Origin: an uncultured Ferrovum sp.
GTDB taxonomy: Bacteria; Pseudomonadota; Gammaproteobacteria; Burkholderiales; Ferrovaceae
Length of the DNA: 64,000 bases
Assembly: GCA_903863375.1 (NCBI GenBank)
Contig: CAIPBT010000008.1
Location: 1 to 64,000 of the forward strand
Direction of reading: 5' to 3'
The translations under genes were made by a program, and so were the position numbers. This document shows positions 28,919-38,350 of the stretch, in pieces. Below the pieces are notes generated by a model that ran no database searches, was not told the DNA's origin, and was given only the letters and a program-made list of their open reading frames with translations. Each line of letters begins with the position of its first letter. Within the stretch, counting starts at the first letter, position 1.

Positions 28919-30910
28919 ATGGATTCGTCGAACCCCCCCAAGGTCAGCCTGACGCAACGTTGTCAGAATTTCCTGTTCGGTCCACCGCGGGACCCCCTGG
29001 CGCCGGAAACCCGCCAGCACATCACCCTGATGGCCTTCTTTGCCTGGGTCGGGCTGGGTGCCGACGGTCTCTCATCCTCGGCCTACGGCCCGGAAGAGGC
29101 CTTCAAGGCACTGGGCACGCACACCCACCTCAGCCTCTACCTGGCGCTGGCCACGGCACTCACCGTGTTCCTGATCTCGCTGGCCTACAACCAGGTGATC
29201 GAACTGTTTCCCAACGGCGGGGGCGGCTACAAGGTTGCCACCGCACTGCTCGGCCCCTATGCCGGGCTGATCAGCGGCGCAGCGCTGATCGTCGACTACG
29301 TGCTGACCATCGCGATTTCCGTCGCCAGCGGCGTGGATGCGGTCTGCAGCTCCGGCCCGGCCAGCTGGCAGGGCATCAAGCTGCCGGCAGAGTTGCTGCT
29401 CACCGGCCTGCTGGTGGTGCTCAACCTGCGCGGCGTCAAGGAATCAATCAAGATCCTGACACCCATCTTCTTGGGCTTCGTGCTGACCCATGTGCTGCTG
29501 ATCGTCTACGGCGTAGGGGTGCGCGCCAGCGAGCTTGGCGGTGTGGTGAACGACACCGTGCGCGAGACCACCACCCTTAGCCACCAGATGGGCTGGGTAT
29601 TCACCGCCTCGCTGTTCCTCAAGGCCTATTCCCTGGGCGGCGGCACGTATACCGGTATCGAGGCTGTCTCGAACAACATCAACGTGCTGGCCGAGCCGCG
29701 CGTGCACACCGGCAAATGGACCATGGCCTACATGGCCATCTCGCTCGCCTTCACGGCGGCCGGCATCATCCTGTTGTATCTGCTGTGGCATGCCGTGCCA
29801 TCCACGAATGGCGAAACCCTGAATGCCGTGGTGTTCCGCTCGGTGATCGCCTCCTGGCACCTGCCGGATGGCATCAGTTCGGTGATCCTGACCGTCACCC
29901 TGGTGCTGGAGGGGCTGCTGCTGTATGTCGCCGCCAACACCGGCCTGCTCGGCGGCCCCGCCGTGCTCGCCAACATGGCCGAAGACAAATGGGTGCCGAA
30001 CCAGTTCGGCCTGCTCAGCAACCGGCTGGTCACCAAGCACGGCATCGTGCTGATGGGCCTGACCGCGATCGCCATCCTGTTGTGGAGCCATGGCAACGTC
30101 GACCTGCTGGCTGTGCTCTACAGCATCAACGTATTCCTCACCTTCACCATGTCCTTGCTGGGCCTGTGCATCTACTGGTGGCGTCATCGCGGCGAGAATG
30201 CCCACTGGGTCTCACGTCTCGGGCTGTCGATGGTCGGTTTCGTGGTGACGGGATCGATCCTGATCGTCACGCTGGTCGAAAAATTCTACGAGGGTGGCTG
30301 GGTGACGGCACTGATCACCAGCAGCGTAGTTGGTCTGTGCCTGCTGATCCGGCAACATTACCGCACCACCAGCCAGCAGATGCGCCAGATCGACCAAGAA
30401 CTGGCGGGCAGTCCAGAAGGTCCGGTGGCACATCCCCCGGCGCTGGACCCCGACGCCCCCACCGCCGTGTTCATGATCAGCCGCAGTCGCGGTGCCGGCA
30501 TGCACACCATCCTGTGGGTGCAGCGGCTGTTTCCGGACCACTTCCGCAATTTCGTGTTCCTGAGCGTTGGCGCCGTCGACACCCGCTCCTACGGGGGGGC
30601 AGGCACTCTCGACGAATTGCGCGCCGAGGTGCAGGAAGCCTGTGCCTATTACGTCAATTTCTGCCATCGCCATGGTCTGGCGGCGAAGGCCCTGGAGGCC
30701 TATGGCATCGACCGGGTGGCAGAGCTTAACAAGCTGGCCCTGCAGGCGCGCGATGAATTCCCGAACTGCATCTTCTTCGCCAGCAAGCTGATCTTTGTCA
30801 ACGACAACTGGATGACGCGCATCCTGCACAACCAGACAGCCCTCGCCATGCAGCGCATCCTGCACCTGCAGGGCATGTTCATGGTGATCCTGCCGATGAA
30901 GGTGAACTAG
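28919..30910 (+). CDS. APC-family permease (amino acid/K+ transporter-like)
   Basis: FFAWVGLGADGLSSSAYGPEEAFKALG, NGGGGYKVATALLGPYAGLISGAALIVDYVLTIAISVASGVDA; C-terminal soluble domain. Confidence 0.87.
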   Translation: MDSSNPPKVSLTQRCQNFLFGPPRDPLAPETRQHITLMAFFAWVGLGADGLSSSAYGPEEAFKALGTHTHLSLYLALATALTVFLISLAYNQVIELFPNGGGGYKVATALLGPYAGLISGAALIVDYVLTIAISVASGVDAVCSSGPASWQGIKLPAELLLTGLLVVLNLRGVKESIKILTPIFLGFVLTHVLLIVYGVGVRASELGGVVNDTVRETTTLSHQMGWVFTASLFLKAYSLGGGTYTGIEAVSNNINVLAEPRVHTGKWTMAYMAISLAFTAAGIILLYLLWHAVPSTNGETLNAVVFRSVIASWHLPDGISSVILTVTLVLEGLLLYVAANTGLLGGPAVLANMAEDKWVPNQFGLLSNRLVTKHGIVLMGLTAIAILLWSHGNVDLLAVLYSINVFLTFTMSLLGLCIYWWRHRGENAHWVSRLGLSMVGFVVTGSILIVTLVEKFYEGGWVTALITSSVVGLCLLIRQHYRTTSQQMRQIDQELAGSPEGPVAHPPALDPDAPTAVFMISRSRGAGMHTILWVQRLFPDHFRNFVFLSVGAVDTRSYGGAGTLDELRAEVQEACAYYVNFCHRHGLAAKALEAYGIDRVAELNKLALQARDEFPNCIFFASKLIFVNDNWMTRILHNQTALAMQRILHLQGMFMVILPMKVN

Positions 30911-30976
30911 TCAGGCGATCGCCAGAATCGGCCCGCCGGGCTTGCGGCGGCGGCTGCGGCGACTGCAGTGCCGCCC

Positions 30977-31924
30977 TCAGCGCAGGGCAGTGGCTGGATC
31001 ACCCAGGCTGCTGTGCGCCGAGGAAAACCCGGACGGCAGGCTGGCCTGGTGAACCACGGTGGTATCGACGAAACGCTGGATGTCGTCCAGCACCACATAG
31101 CGGAAACGGAACGGCCGGGCCAGCGTCACCACCATGCGAATGTGATCGATGCCGGGGTAGATGTGCTCTTCCACCGGCGCGCCGAGCACCCGCAGGCGTG
31201 CCGCAAGGTTCTGGGTGTTCTTGGGCCAGACGGTGTTGTCCACGGCGCCATGCAGCAGCAGCAGGGGCGGTGCCCCGGCATGCGCGAAGTGGATCGGCTG
31301 GGTTTCGTTCAGATCGGGGGCGGTGGAAAAGATTTCCTGGATTTCCGGGCCGATGATCGGCAGGAAATCGTAAGGGCCCGACAGGCCGATCATGGCAGCC
31401 GGCCGCACCGGTTGCGGGAACCGTGCCAGATAGCGGGAGTCCAGCGCCAGCAGTGCCGCCATGTGCGCGCCAGCAGAGTGCCCCATCACGATCATCCGGT
31501 TGGCGTCGCCGCCCCATTCGGTCGCGTGCTGTCCGGCCCACTGGAACGCGTCCGTGCAATCGTCCATGAATACCGGCCAGTGTACCCGGGGATACTTGCG
31601 GTAATCCGGGACGACCGCCGTCCAGCCCCGGCTGGTGATGGCCTCGGCGACAAACTTGTACATGTCCTTGCTGCCGCTGTCCCAACTGCCGCCGTGCACA
31701 AACATCACCGTGGGCCGGGGTCCCGGCCCGGTCCACGGCTGCACCGGCACATAGACGTCGAGATGCTGGTCGACGTCGCTGCCGTAAGCCAGATTGGCGC
31801 GCAGCGTGTAGCCGCCAGACGGAATGACCGCGTTCAGCACGTTCACGGCACTGCAGGCTGAGAGCAAGGCCGAACAGGCAGCCAGAAGCATGGCCGCCCT
31901 CGGCACCGGCACCCTCAGACGCAT
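30977..31924 (-). CDS. Alpha/beta hydrolase (esterase/lipase), predicted lipoprotein
   Basis: Lipobox-like LLSAC; PTVMFVHGGSW; MIVMGHSAGAHMAALLAL; catalytic His region IDHIRM. Confidence 0.85.
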   Translation of the reverse strand: MRLRVPVPRAAMLLAACSALLSACSAVNVLNAVIPSGGYTLRANLAYGSDVDQHLDVYVPVQPWTGPGPRPTVMFVHGGSWDSGSKDMYKFVAEAITSRGWTAVVPDYRKYPRVHWPVFMDDCTDAFQWAGQHATEWGGDANRMIVMGHSAGAHMAALLALDSRYLARFPQPVRPAAMIGLSGPYDFLPIIGPEIQEIFSTAPDLNETQPIHFAHAGAPPLLLLHGAVDNTVWPKNTQNLAARLRVLGAPVEEHIYPGIDHIRMVVTLARPFRFRYVVLDDIQRFVDTTVVHQASLPSGFSSAHSSLGDPATALR

Positions 31925-31966
31925 GGCTGTAGCCCCGTCACTGACCCGCCGGCATGCACCATCCGT

Positions 31967-34240
31967 TCAGGCACGCTTCACGGCAGCCAGCGCCGCCAGC
32001 ACCTTGTCCGGCGTGAACGGCACCGACGTCAGGCGGGCACCCGTCGCATCAAAAATCGCATTCGCGATGGCGGACGGCACTACCGCGGCGGAGGGCTCGC
32101 CGGCTCCCCAGGGCTTTTCGTTGGGCCGGTTGATCAGGTGAATCGAGATCTCCGGTACGTCCGGGTAGCGCAGGATCGGATAGCTGGCCCAGTCCAGGCT
32201 GGTGACCTGCGAACGGTCGAATTTCACTTCCTCGATCAGCGTGCGGCTCACCGTCTGGATCATGTTGCCTTCGATCTGGTTGCGCAGCCCGTCCGGATTG
32301 ATGATCTGACCGCAGTCATGCGCCACGTGGCAATGGTCCACGCGTACCTGGCCGGTGGTCAGGTTGACGCTGACATCGACCACCAGGCCGATGTAGGTGC
32401 GCACCAGCTCGTATTTGACGTAGGAGACCCCCCGGCCGCGTACCACCGGGCCGGCCTGGCGCCGGCTGCCCGAGACCGCCGGCGTCCAGCGCGCAAAGGT
32501 GGCGAGCTGCGCCAGCAGGTCATCAGCGCGCGGATCCTGCAGATGACGCCGGCGGAACTCGATCGGATCACGGCCGGCCAGCACCGCCAGCGCATCCATC
32601 ATCGATTCGTTGCCAAAGGTGTTCTGCATGCGGCCCGGGGTGCGGATCCAGGAGGGTCGCAGCGGCGTCTCGGCCAGCCAGTTCACCTCGGTCAGGCGGT
32701 GCGGCACCTGATACTGGATCGCGAAGGATCCCTGGATGTTGCCGGGGGAGGAATCGGCATGGGCGAGATCGGCAAGCTCGGCGGCGACCAGTGCCACGGC
32801 CACGTTTTTCGGGCGGTGGGCCATGTAACCGGTCGAGTGCCAGGCGCTGATCATGCCATCAGCCCCCACCTCAGCCTCGTAATCGAGCAGGGTGGGCGGG
32901 CCCTTCGGATCCCAGCCATGTTCGTCGGCTCGCATCCACTGCACCCGCACCGGGCGCTTCATGGCCCGTGCCACCAGGGCGGCATCGGCAGCCGCGTCTT
33001 CGTGGCCATTGCGGCCATAGCAGCCGGCCCCCGGCAGGTAGACGCAGCGCACCTGTTCGACCGGCAGGGTCAACATGGTGGCCAGCTGCTGGCGCAGCAG
33101 ATGGGTTTGCTGCGAGGCCGTCCACACCGTGACGGCACCATCCGTCCACTCGGCCACCGCGCAGGATGGGCCAATCGAGCCATGCGTGTGCATGGCAAAG
33201 TCGAAGGTGTGGCGGGCACGGCGCACCGGTGGTTTGGCGAGCTCGGCCTTGGCATCGCCGTCCTTCTGCAGCTCGTCATGACTGGCGACGGCGCTTTCGC
33301 GCACATGCTTCCAGAGGGCCGACTGCTCCGGCAGGCCGGCCCAGTCCGTCCATTCGGTCTTCAGGGCGCGGGCGGCCTTGATGGCTGACCATTCGCGGTC
33401 TGCCACCACGGCCAGGAAATTGCCCTCGCGCACCGTGCGCAGGTAGCCGGGAATGGCCTTGCACGCGCTGTCGTCGAACCCCTTCAGCGTGCCACGCACG
33501 CTGGAGGGCCGCACCACGCGGGCATGCACCATGTCGCGCCGGCGGAAATCCTGCATGTAGATGTGCGCACCGGTCACGATGTCTGCAATCTCGGGGCGCG
33601 CGACCGAGCGGCCAACCACCTCGTGCTTGGCCGGGTCTTTCAGCACCGCCTTGGTATCCAGGGCCAGCTCGAGCGGGCCGGCCGCGACCAGTTCCTGGTA
33701 GCGCAGGCTGCGGCCATCAGTGCCCCGGACGCGTCCATTGCTGAAGGTCACCGTGGCCGGATCAACCGACCACTGCTGCGCCGCCGCCCTGCCGAGCGCC
33801 GCGCGCAGGGTGGCCGCAGCCTGACGCAACTGGGTACCGCCATTCTGGATCGACAGGCTGCCGTAGGTGGGTCCCTGGTCGGGCGTCCGTGCCGTATCGC
33901 CCTGGATCAGGTCCAGGCTGTCGAGCGGCATGTCGAGTTCTTCGGCCACCATCTGCGACAGCGCGGTTTTCACCCCGGTGCCCAGATCGACCTTGCCCGA
34001 GAACACTTCCAGGCGCCCTTCCGGCGTCAGGCGCAGGAAACCTTCCACGCGGTCGGCCGGTTTTGAAGGAAACGGGGCGGCCTTGGTCGCCGCCACCGGC
34101 CGGGAAGGCGGAAGGGGTGCCACCGGGAGGGCGCCCGGGCCATTGGCATAGGGCTGGTCGGCAGCATCGGCTGCCAACGGCACGTTAAAGGCAACCAGCC
34201 AGCCACCGGCGGTCTGCAAGAATTGACGACGGGTTTGCAT
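31967..34240 (-). CDS. Molybdopterin-binding hydroxylase/aldehyde dehydrogenase large subunit (IorB-like), Tat-type signal
   Basis: MQTRRQFLQTAGGWLVAFNVPLAADA; YGSLSIQNGGTQLRQAAATLRAAL; VYLPGAGCYGRNGHEDAAADAALVARAMKRPVRVQWMRADEHGWD. Confidence 0.9.
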   Translation of the reverse strand: MQTRRQFLQTAGGWLVAFNVPLAADAADQPYANGPGALPVAPLPPSRPVAATKAAPFPSKPADRVEGFLRLTPEGRLEVFSGKVDLGTGVKTALSQMVAEELDMPLDSLDLIQGDTARTPDQGPTYGSLSIQNGGTQLRQAAATLRAALGRAAAQQWSVDPATVTFSNGRVRGTDGRSLRYQELVAAGPLELALDTKAVLKDPAKHEVVGRSVARPEIADIVTGAHIYMQDFRRRDMVHARVVRPSSVRGTLKGFDDSACKAIPGYLRTVREGNFLAVVADREWSAIKAARALKTEWTDWAGLPEQSALWKHVRESAVASHDELQKDGDAKAELAKPPVRRARHTFDFAMHTHGSIGPSCAVAEWTDGAVTVWTASQQTHLLRQQLATMLTLPVEQVRCVYLPGAGCYGRNGHEDAAADAALVARAMKRPVRVQWMRADEHGWDPKGPPTLLDYEAEVGADGMISAWHSTGYMAHRPKNVAVALVAAELADLAHADSSPGNIQGSFAIQYQVPHRLTEVNWLAETPLRPSWIRTPGRMQNTFGNESMMDALAVLAGRDPIEFRRRHLQDPRADDLLAQLATFARWTPAVSGSRRQAGPVVRGRGVSYVKYELVRTYIGLVVDVSVNLTTGQVRVDHCHVAHDCGQIINPDGLRNQIEGNMIQTVSRTLIEEVKFDRSQVTSLDWASYPILRYPDVPEISIHLINRPNEKPWGAGEPSAAVVPSAIANAIFDATGARLTSVPFTPDKVLAALAAVKRA

Positions 34241-34254
34241 GCTCTGGGACCTCC

Positions 34255-34770
34255 TCAGACCGATTTCGACTTGGCAGCGGCCGGAACCGCGAGGGTGCCC
34301 ACGGCACGCTGGACCGCCCGCAGAACCCGGGCGTGACTGCCGCAGCGGCAAAGGTTGCCGGCCAGGGCCTGGCGCACCTCTTCTTCCGTTGGCCGGGCAT
34401 TGCGCGACAGCAAATCGGCCGCCTGCATGATCATGCCGTTGATGCAGTAGCCGCACTGGGCGGCCTGTTCTTCGATGAACGCGGTCTGCAGGGGATGCAG
34501 GTCCTTGCCGTTGGCCAGGCCTTCCAGGGTGCGTACGTCGTGACCGGCCGCTACCGAGCAGGGGATGCTGCACGAACGTACCGCGGTGCCGTCGAGATGG
34601 ACGGTACACGCCCCACACTGGCCCAGTCCGCAGCCGAAACGCGGGCCGCGCAGACCCAGCTCATTACGCAGGGCATACAGCAGAGGCATGTCGGGATCGT
34701 CGAGGTCGAGTTTGGTGACCTTACCGTTGACGGTCAGCTGGATGACCGTGTGCATCGTACCTTCGGGCAT
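34255..34770 (-). CDS. (2Fe-2S)-binding small subunit (IorA-like)
   Basis: RFGCGLGQCGACTVHLDGTAVRSC; QCGYCINGMIMQAADLL...LAGNLCRCGSHARVLRAV. Confidence 0.93.
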   Translation of the reverse strand: MPEGTMHTVIQLTVNGKVTKLDLDDPDMPLLYALRNELGLRGPRFGCGLGQCGACTVHLDGTAVRSCSIPCSVAAGHDVRTLEGLANGKDLHPLQTAFIEEQAAQCGYCINGMIMQAADLLSRNARPTEEEVRQALAGNLCRCGSHARVLRAVQRAVGTLAVPAAAKSKSV

Positions 34771-34863
34771 GTTTGCTCCTTTGATTGCCGGACCGGCGGT
34801 TTGCCGACAGAATCCGCGTTCGTTGCTGCGATCGAAAAGGCACCGGTTGGTTCCGGCTCCCCC

Positions 34864-35532
34864 ATGGAAAACAATCTGCTCACCATCACCCACGCCATCC
34901 AGCTGGCGGTGGCGCCCGTCTTTCTGCTGACGGGCATCGCCGGCCTGATGAACGTGCTCAGCAGCCGTCTTGCCCGGGTGGTGGACCGTCGCCGCTATCT
35001 GCTGCAGCGCGAGGACGACCGCGCCGACCTGGCCGCCGCCGCGCGCGACCGGCTGTCAGGCCTGGCATCGGCGGGTTTGGGACTGACCGGCACCGGGCAG
35101 CCGGCCTCAGGATTCATGACAGCCGATCCGCCAACGATCAGCACCAACAGCCCGCTGCCGCCCGCGACGAATACCGTTGCAGCGCCAGATGGTGGCATCT
35201 CGTCGCTGACCCCACAAGAGGACCTCGCCCATCCTTCGGAACAGGCGGCCAGACTGCGACGGCAACAGACGGAAGACGCGGAGGAAATCGCCTCCCTGGA
35301 TGACCGGGCACGGCTGATGTATCAGTCGATCTTCTTTGCCGTGTTTGCGGCTCTGATGGTGTGCCTGGTGGTCACCACCGGATTCATCAGCGCCCTCACC
35401 CAGATCGACCTGGGACGTGCCATTGCCGGCCTGTTCATCGTGTCGATGGCCACACTGGTGATCAGCCTGGTGTGCTTCCTGCGCGAGGTCTATGTGGCCG
35501 TGGTTGCCGGCAAGATGCACCGCCGCGCCTGA
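34864..35532 (+). CDS. DUF2721-family membrane protein with Pro/Thr/Ser-rich insertion
   Basis: MENNLLTITHAIQLAVAPVFLLTGIAGLMNVLSSRLARVVDRRRYL...DDRARLMYQSIFFAVFAALMVCLVV. Confidence 0.8.
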   Translation: MENNLLTITHAIQLAVAPVFLLTGIAGLMNVLSSRLARVVDRRRYLLQREDDRADLAAAARDRLSGLASAGLGLTGTGQPASGFMTADPPTISTNSPLPPATNTVAAPDGGISSLTPQEDLAHPSEQAARLRRQQTEDAEEIASLDDRARLMYQSIFFAVFAALMVCLVVTTGFISALTQIDLGRAIAGLFIVSMATLVISLVCFLREVYVAVVAGKMHRRA

Positions 35533-35681
35533 GGCGCCAGGCCGCAGGATCTTTGTCCATGACAGCAGCGGACGGTTTCTGACTGCCGTTTATGTCAATT
35601 TTTGTGCGGATTGCCCGATTTTACTGGTCGGGGGGGACTCATTATGTTTTGATCTGGTCGGTGACATATGAGTTCTAAAGC

Positions 35682-36860
35682 GTGAATTTTATTAGACAAA
35701 TAAGATTTGAAGCCATTTGGTTTCTGATCAGCGCAACGCTGTCAGGCGTTGGCGTCACGATGCTGCCCGGCGCAACGCTGCCGTTGCTGGCGGGCAATGC
35801 CGCCGTCGGCCTGCTGCTGCTGCAGCGCCGGGCGGGTGTGTCGCCCCCCGTGCCGGCAGACGCGACCGACAAGGCGGCCCTCGACGCGGGCACGGTAGCG
35901 CGTGAACTTGCCGCACTACAGGCCTTTGGCCGGCTGATGAATGTGCAGTTGCACGGCGTCAACCAGGTGACCGAAGACGCCGCGCTCGACATGCTGGAGC
36001 GGCTGATGCGCCTGGAACAGCAGGTGGGCACCCTGCAGGGCATGGTGAATCAGGCGTTTGAGCGCGCCCACAACCTGTCCGACCTCGCCTCTCACGAACT
36101 GCGGGTTCAACATCATGCGCTGGCAGAACTGCAGGCCTCGAAGGAGGCTGCCGAAGCTTCGGCCCACGAGGACAATGCCCGGGTTGCCACCGCACTTGGC
36201 CGCATCGACCGACTGCAGGACCTGGTCAAGCTGATCGGCAACATCTCGCGGCAAACCAACCTGCTTGCCCTGAACGCGGCCATCGAGGCCGCCCATGCCG
36301 GCGAATCGGGCCGTGGCTTCCGCGTCGTGGCCGACGAAGTGCGCAAGCTGGCCAATCAAAGTGATGATGCCGTTCGCCAGATATCAGCAGGCCTGGAAGA
36401 GTCTACCCATCAGATCGCCGAAGACCTGCGTCTGCTGCTGGGTGTGGTTCACACCCGCAGCGCCGGCCTTGACCTGAGCGGCGCGCTGCGCGCCGTGCAG
36501 GACACGGAAGAACGCATCCACCACGTGGTGGAGGAATTTGCCGAACTGCGCGCGCAGGCCGGCACCCTCGGGCTGGACTCCGGTAGCAACCGGGCGGAAG
36601 TGGCCAGCGCGCTGGGCCGCCTGCAGGTGCAGGACGTCACCCGCCAGCGCATCGAAAAGGTAGCGCAAGGCCTGGATCTGATGGACGGTCACCTGCACAC
36701 CCTGGAACACCAGTGCACCGAGCCCCGGCCAGTGCTTGAACTGCCTCCCTTCGAAGAAAACATTGCCCGTTTCGAACGCGACTTTGCTGCGGTCGCCGGG
36801 CGTTCCGCCAACCCGCAACCAGGCGGTGCCAAAGCAGCCGATATCATCGAACTGTTCTAA
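35682..36860 (+). CDS. Methyl-accepting chemotaxis-like protein
   Basis: Hairpin signature [49 protein letters not shown]-terminal hydrophobic segment; no obvious periplasmic sensor. Confidence 0.87.
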   Translation: MNFIRQIRFEAIWFLISATLSGVGVTMLPGATLPLLAGNAAVGLLLLQRRAGVSPPVPADATDKAALDAGTVARELAALQAFGRLMNVQLHGVNQVTEDAALDMLERLMRLEQQVGTLQGMVNQAFERAHNLSDLASHELRVQHHALAELQASKEAAEASAHEDNARVATALGRIDRLQDLVKLIGNISRQTNLLALNAAIEAAHAGESGRGFRVVADEVRKLANQSDDAVRQISAGLEESTHQIAEDLRLLLGVVHTRSAGLDLSGALRAVQDTEERIHHVVEEFAELRAQAGTLGLDSGSNRAEVASALGRLQVQDVTRQRIEKVAQGLDLMDGHLHTLEHQCTEPRPVLELPPFEENIARFERDFAAVAGRSANPQPGGAKAADIIELF

Positions 36861-36894
36861 AGCCCGTCCTTTTCCACCGCATCAAGGAAGATCC

Positions 36895-37257
36895 ATGAAA
36901 ACCGTCCTGCTTGTCGACGACTCCCGCACCATGCAACTGAGCATGCGTCAGCTTTTCACCGGTGCCGGTTACCAGGTGCAAACGGCCGAAGATGGCGAGG
37001 CGGCCATGGGGCACCTGAAAGGCGGCCTTCGGCCCGACCTGATCATCACCGACATCAACATGCCCAAGATGAATGGACTGGAGTTCATCAAGGCGGCGCG
37101 CACCCTGGTGCGCTTTGCCCCGATCCTGGCGCTGACCACGGAATCACAGCAGGCCCGCAAGGACGAGGCCAAACGGGCGGGCGCAACCGGCTGGGTGTTG
37201 AAGCCGGTCGACGGCAACGATCTGCTGAAAGTTGCGCAGCGCTTGCTGCCGAACTGA
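36895..37257 (+). CDS. CheY-like response regulator
   Basis: VLLVDDSRTMQLSMRQLF, LIITDINMPKMNGLEFIKA, LTTES, GWVLKPVDG. Confidence 0.93.
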   Translation: MKTVLLVDDSRTMQLSMRQLFTGAGYQVQTAEDGEAAMGHLKGGLRPDLIITDINMPKMNGLEFIKAARTLVRFAPILALTTESQQARKDEAKRAGATGWVLKPVDGNDLLKVAQRLLPN

Positions 37258-37345
37258 ATCCTGCCCGCTGCGAAGCCCGGGCTGCAAAGGCAGACTCCCA
37301 GACCGGCTCACGTCAGCCCGGCTGACGCATGGTCAGGCTTAGGGG

Positions 37346-37420
37346 TGATCCAGCTGACGGGTGATCCAGCTCAGCGGTGGCCCAGCTTAGGGAGTGGGCC
37401 GGCTTACGGGTGGCCGACGG
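37346..37420. repeat. Degenerate tandem repeat of about 16 bp
   Basis: gtgatccagctgacgg / gtgatccagctcagcg / gtggcccagcttaggga / gtgggccggcttacgg / gtggcc. Confidence 0.6.
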
Positions 37421-37754
37421 GCTCCGCCACCGGCTCCAGCCGGTCGGCCAGATAATGATCGATGCCGAAGTAGCTGCCCGGAGCACTGGCATGCGCCATG
37501 GCGCCGGGCGACCGGACCGTTGGCACGGCCGGAACCGATGCAGCGGCGATTGCGCCGTCCACGCCATGCAAGGCACTGATGGTGGCCACACGACTGTCGG
37601 GGATGGGCCGGGCATGGGCAGGGGGCAGCGGCTCGACCAGCGCAGGCGTAGTGACGGCAAGCCGGTCGGGCATTCCGTCGAACGCTCCCGTTACCGGGAC
37701 CAGATTGACTGCACACAGCGCCAGCACGCCGTACCCAACCAATTGCACCTTCAT
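37404..37754 (-). CDS. Hypothetical secreted protein
   Basis: N-terminal signal-like MKVQLVGYGVLALCAVNLVPVTGAF; no recognised domain. Confidence 0.5.
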   Translation of the reverse strand: MKVQLVGYGVLALCAVNLVPVTGAFDGMPDRLAVTTPALVEPLPPAHARPIPDSRVATISALHGVDGAIAAASVPAVPTVRSPGAMAHASAPGSYFGIDHYLADRLEPVAEPVGHP

Positions 37755-38131
37755 TTCCTGCTCCTTGGCGGGGCCCGCCGGGCCCCCTGAACAAACGATG
37801 GATCACCGCACCGCGCCTGATCTGGCGCGTGATTGACGTTCTCTTACTATGATCTACCGCTCGGGGTTTCGCCAGAGTAAAACCAAAAGAATTTTCGTGA
37901 ATTTGCGTGCCCCCGGGCCGGATCGCGCGTGTGCATCCAATCTGCGCGCCTGCAGGCCAGACCTGGCGTAAGAAACTGCCAAAGCGCAGCATCCCACGGC
38001 GCTTCATCGCGCCTGCCTGCATTTCGTCGCGTGCCAGCAACCGTTCGTCGCAAAGGCGTACCCGTCGCAGACAGCTTGCGCGACAGTGTTTCCACGCCAG
38101 CACGGCTGGCACCTCAACGGAGACCACCATC

Positions 38132-38350
38132 ATGACAACCTCGACCGCCCCGCACCTTCCGCGCGAACAACGCGCTGCCGCGATGCGCACCCCGGCCCGC
38201 AGCACCCGCCTGCTGGCCGGGGTGTGCAGCGCCCTGATCACCCTGGCGCTGATCGCCGCCAATGCCGGACTGGCCAGCCACTACCAGGTCAGCCCTCCGC
38301 CGATGGCTGCCGCGACAGCCCTGCTCAACACCGGTATCGTTTGCGCATGA
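38132..38350 (+). CDS. Small one-TM protein translationally coupled to the histidine kinase
   Basis: MTTSTAPHLPREQRAAAMRTPARSTRLLAGVCSALITLALIAANAGLASH...; stop overlaps the kinase ATG (ATGA). Confidence 0.6.
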   Translation: MTTSTAPHLPREQRAAAMRTPARSTRLLAGVCSALITLALIAANAGLASHYQVSPPPMAAATALLNTGIVCA

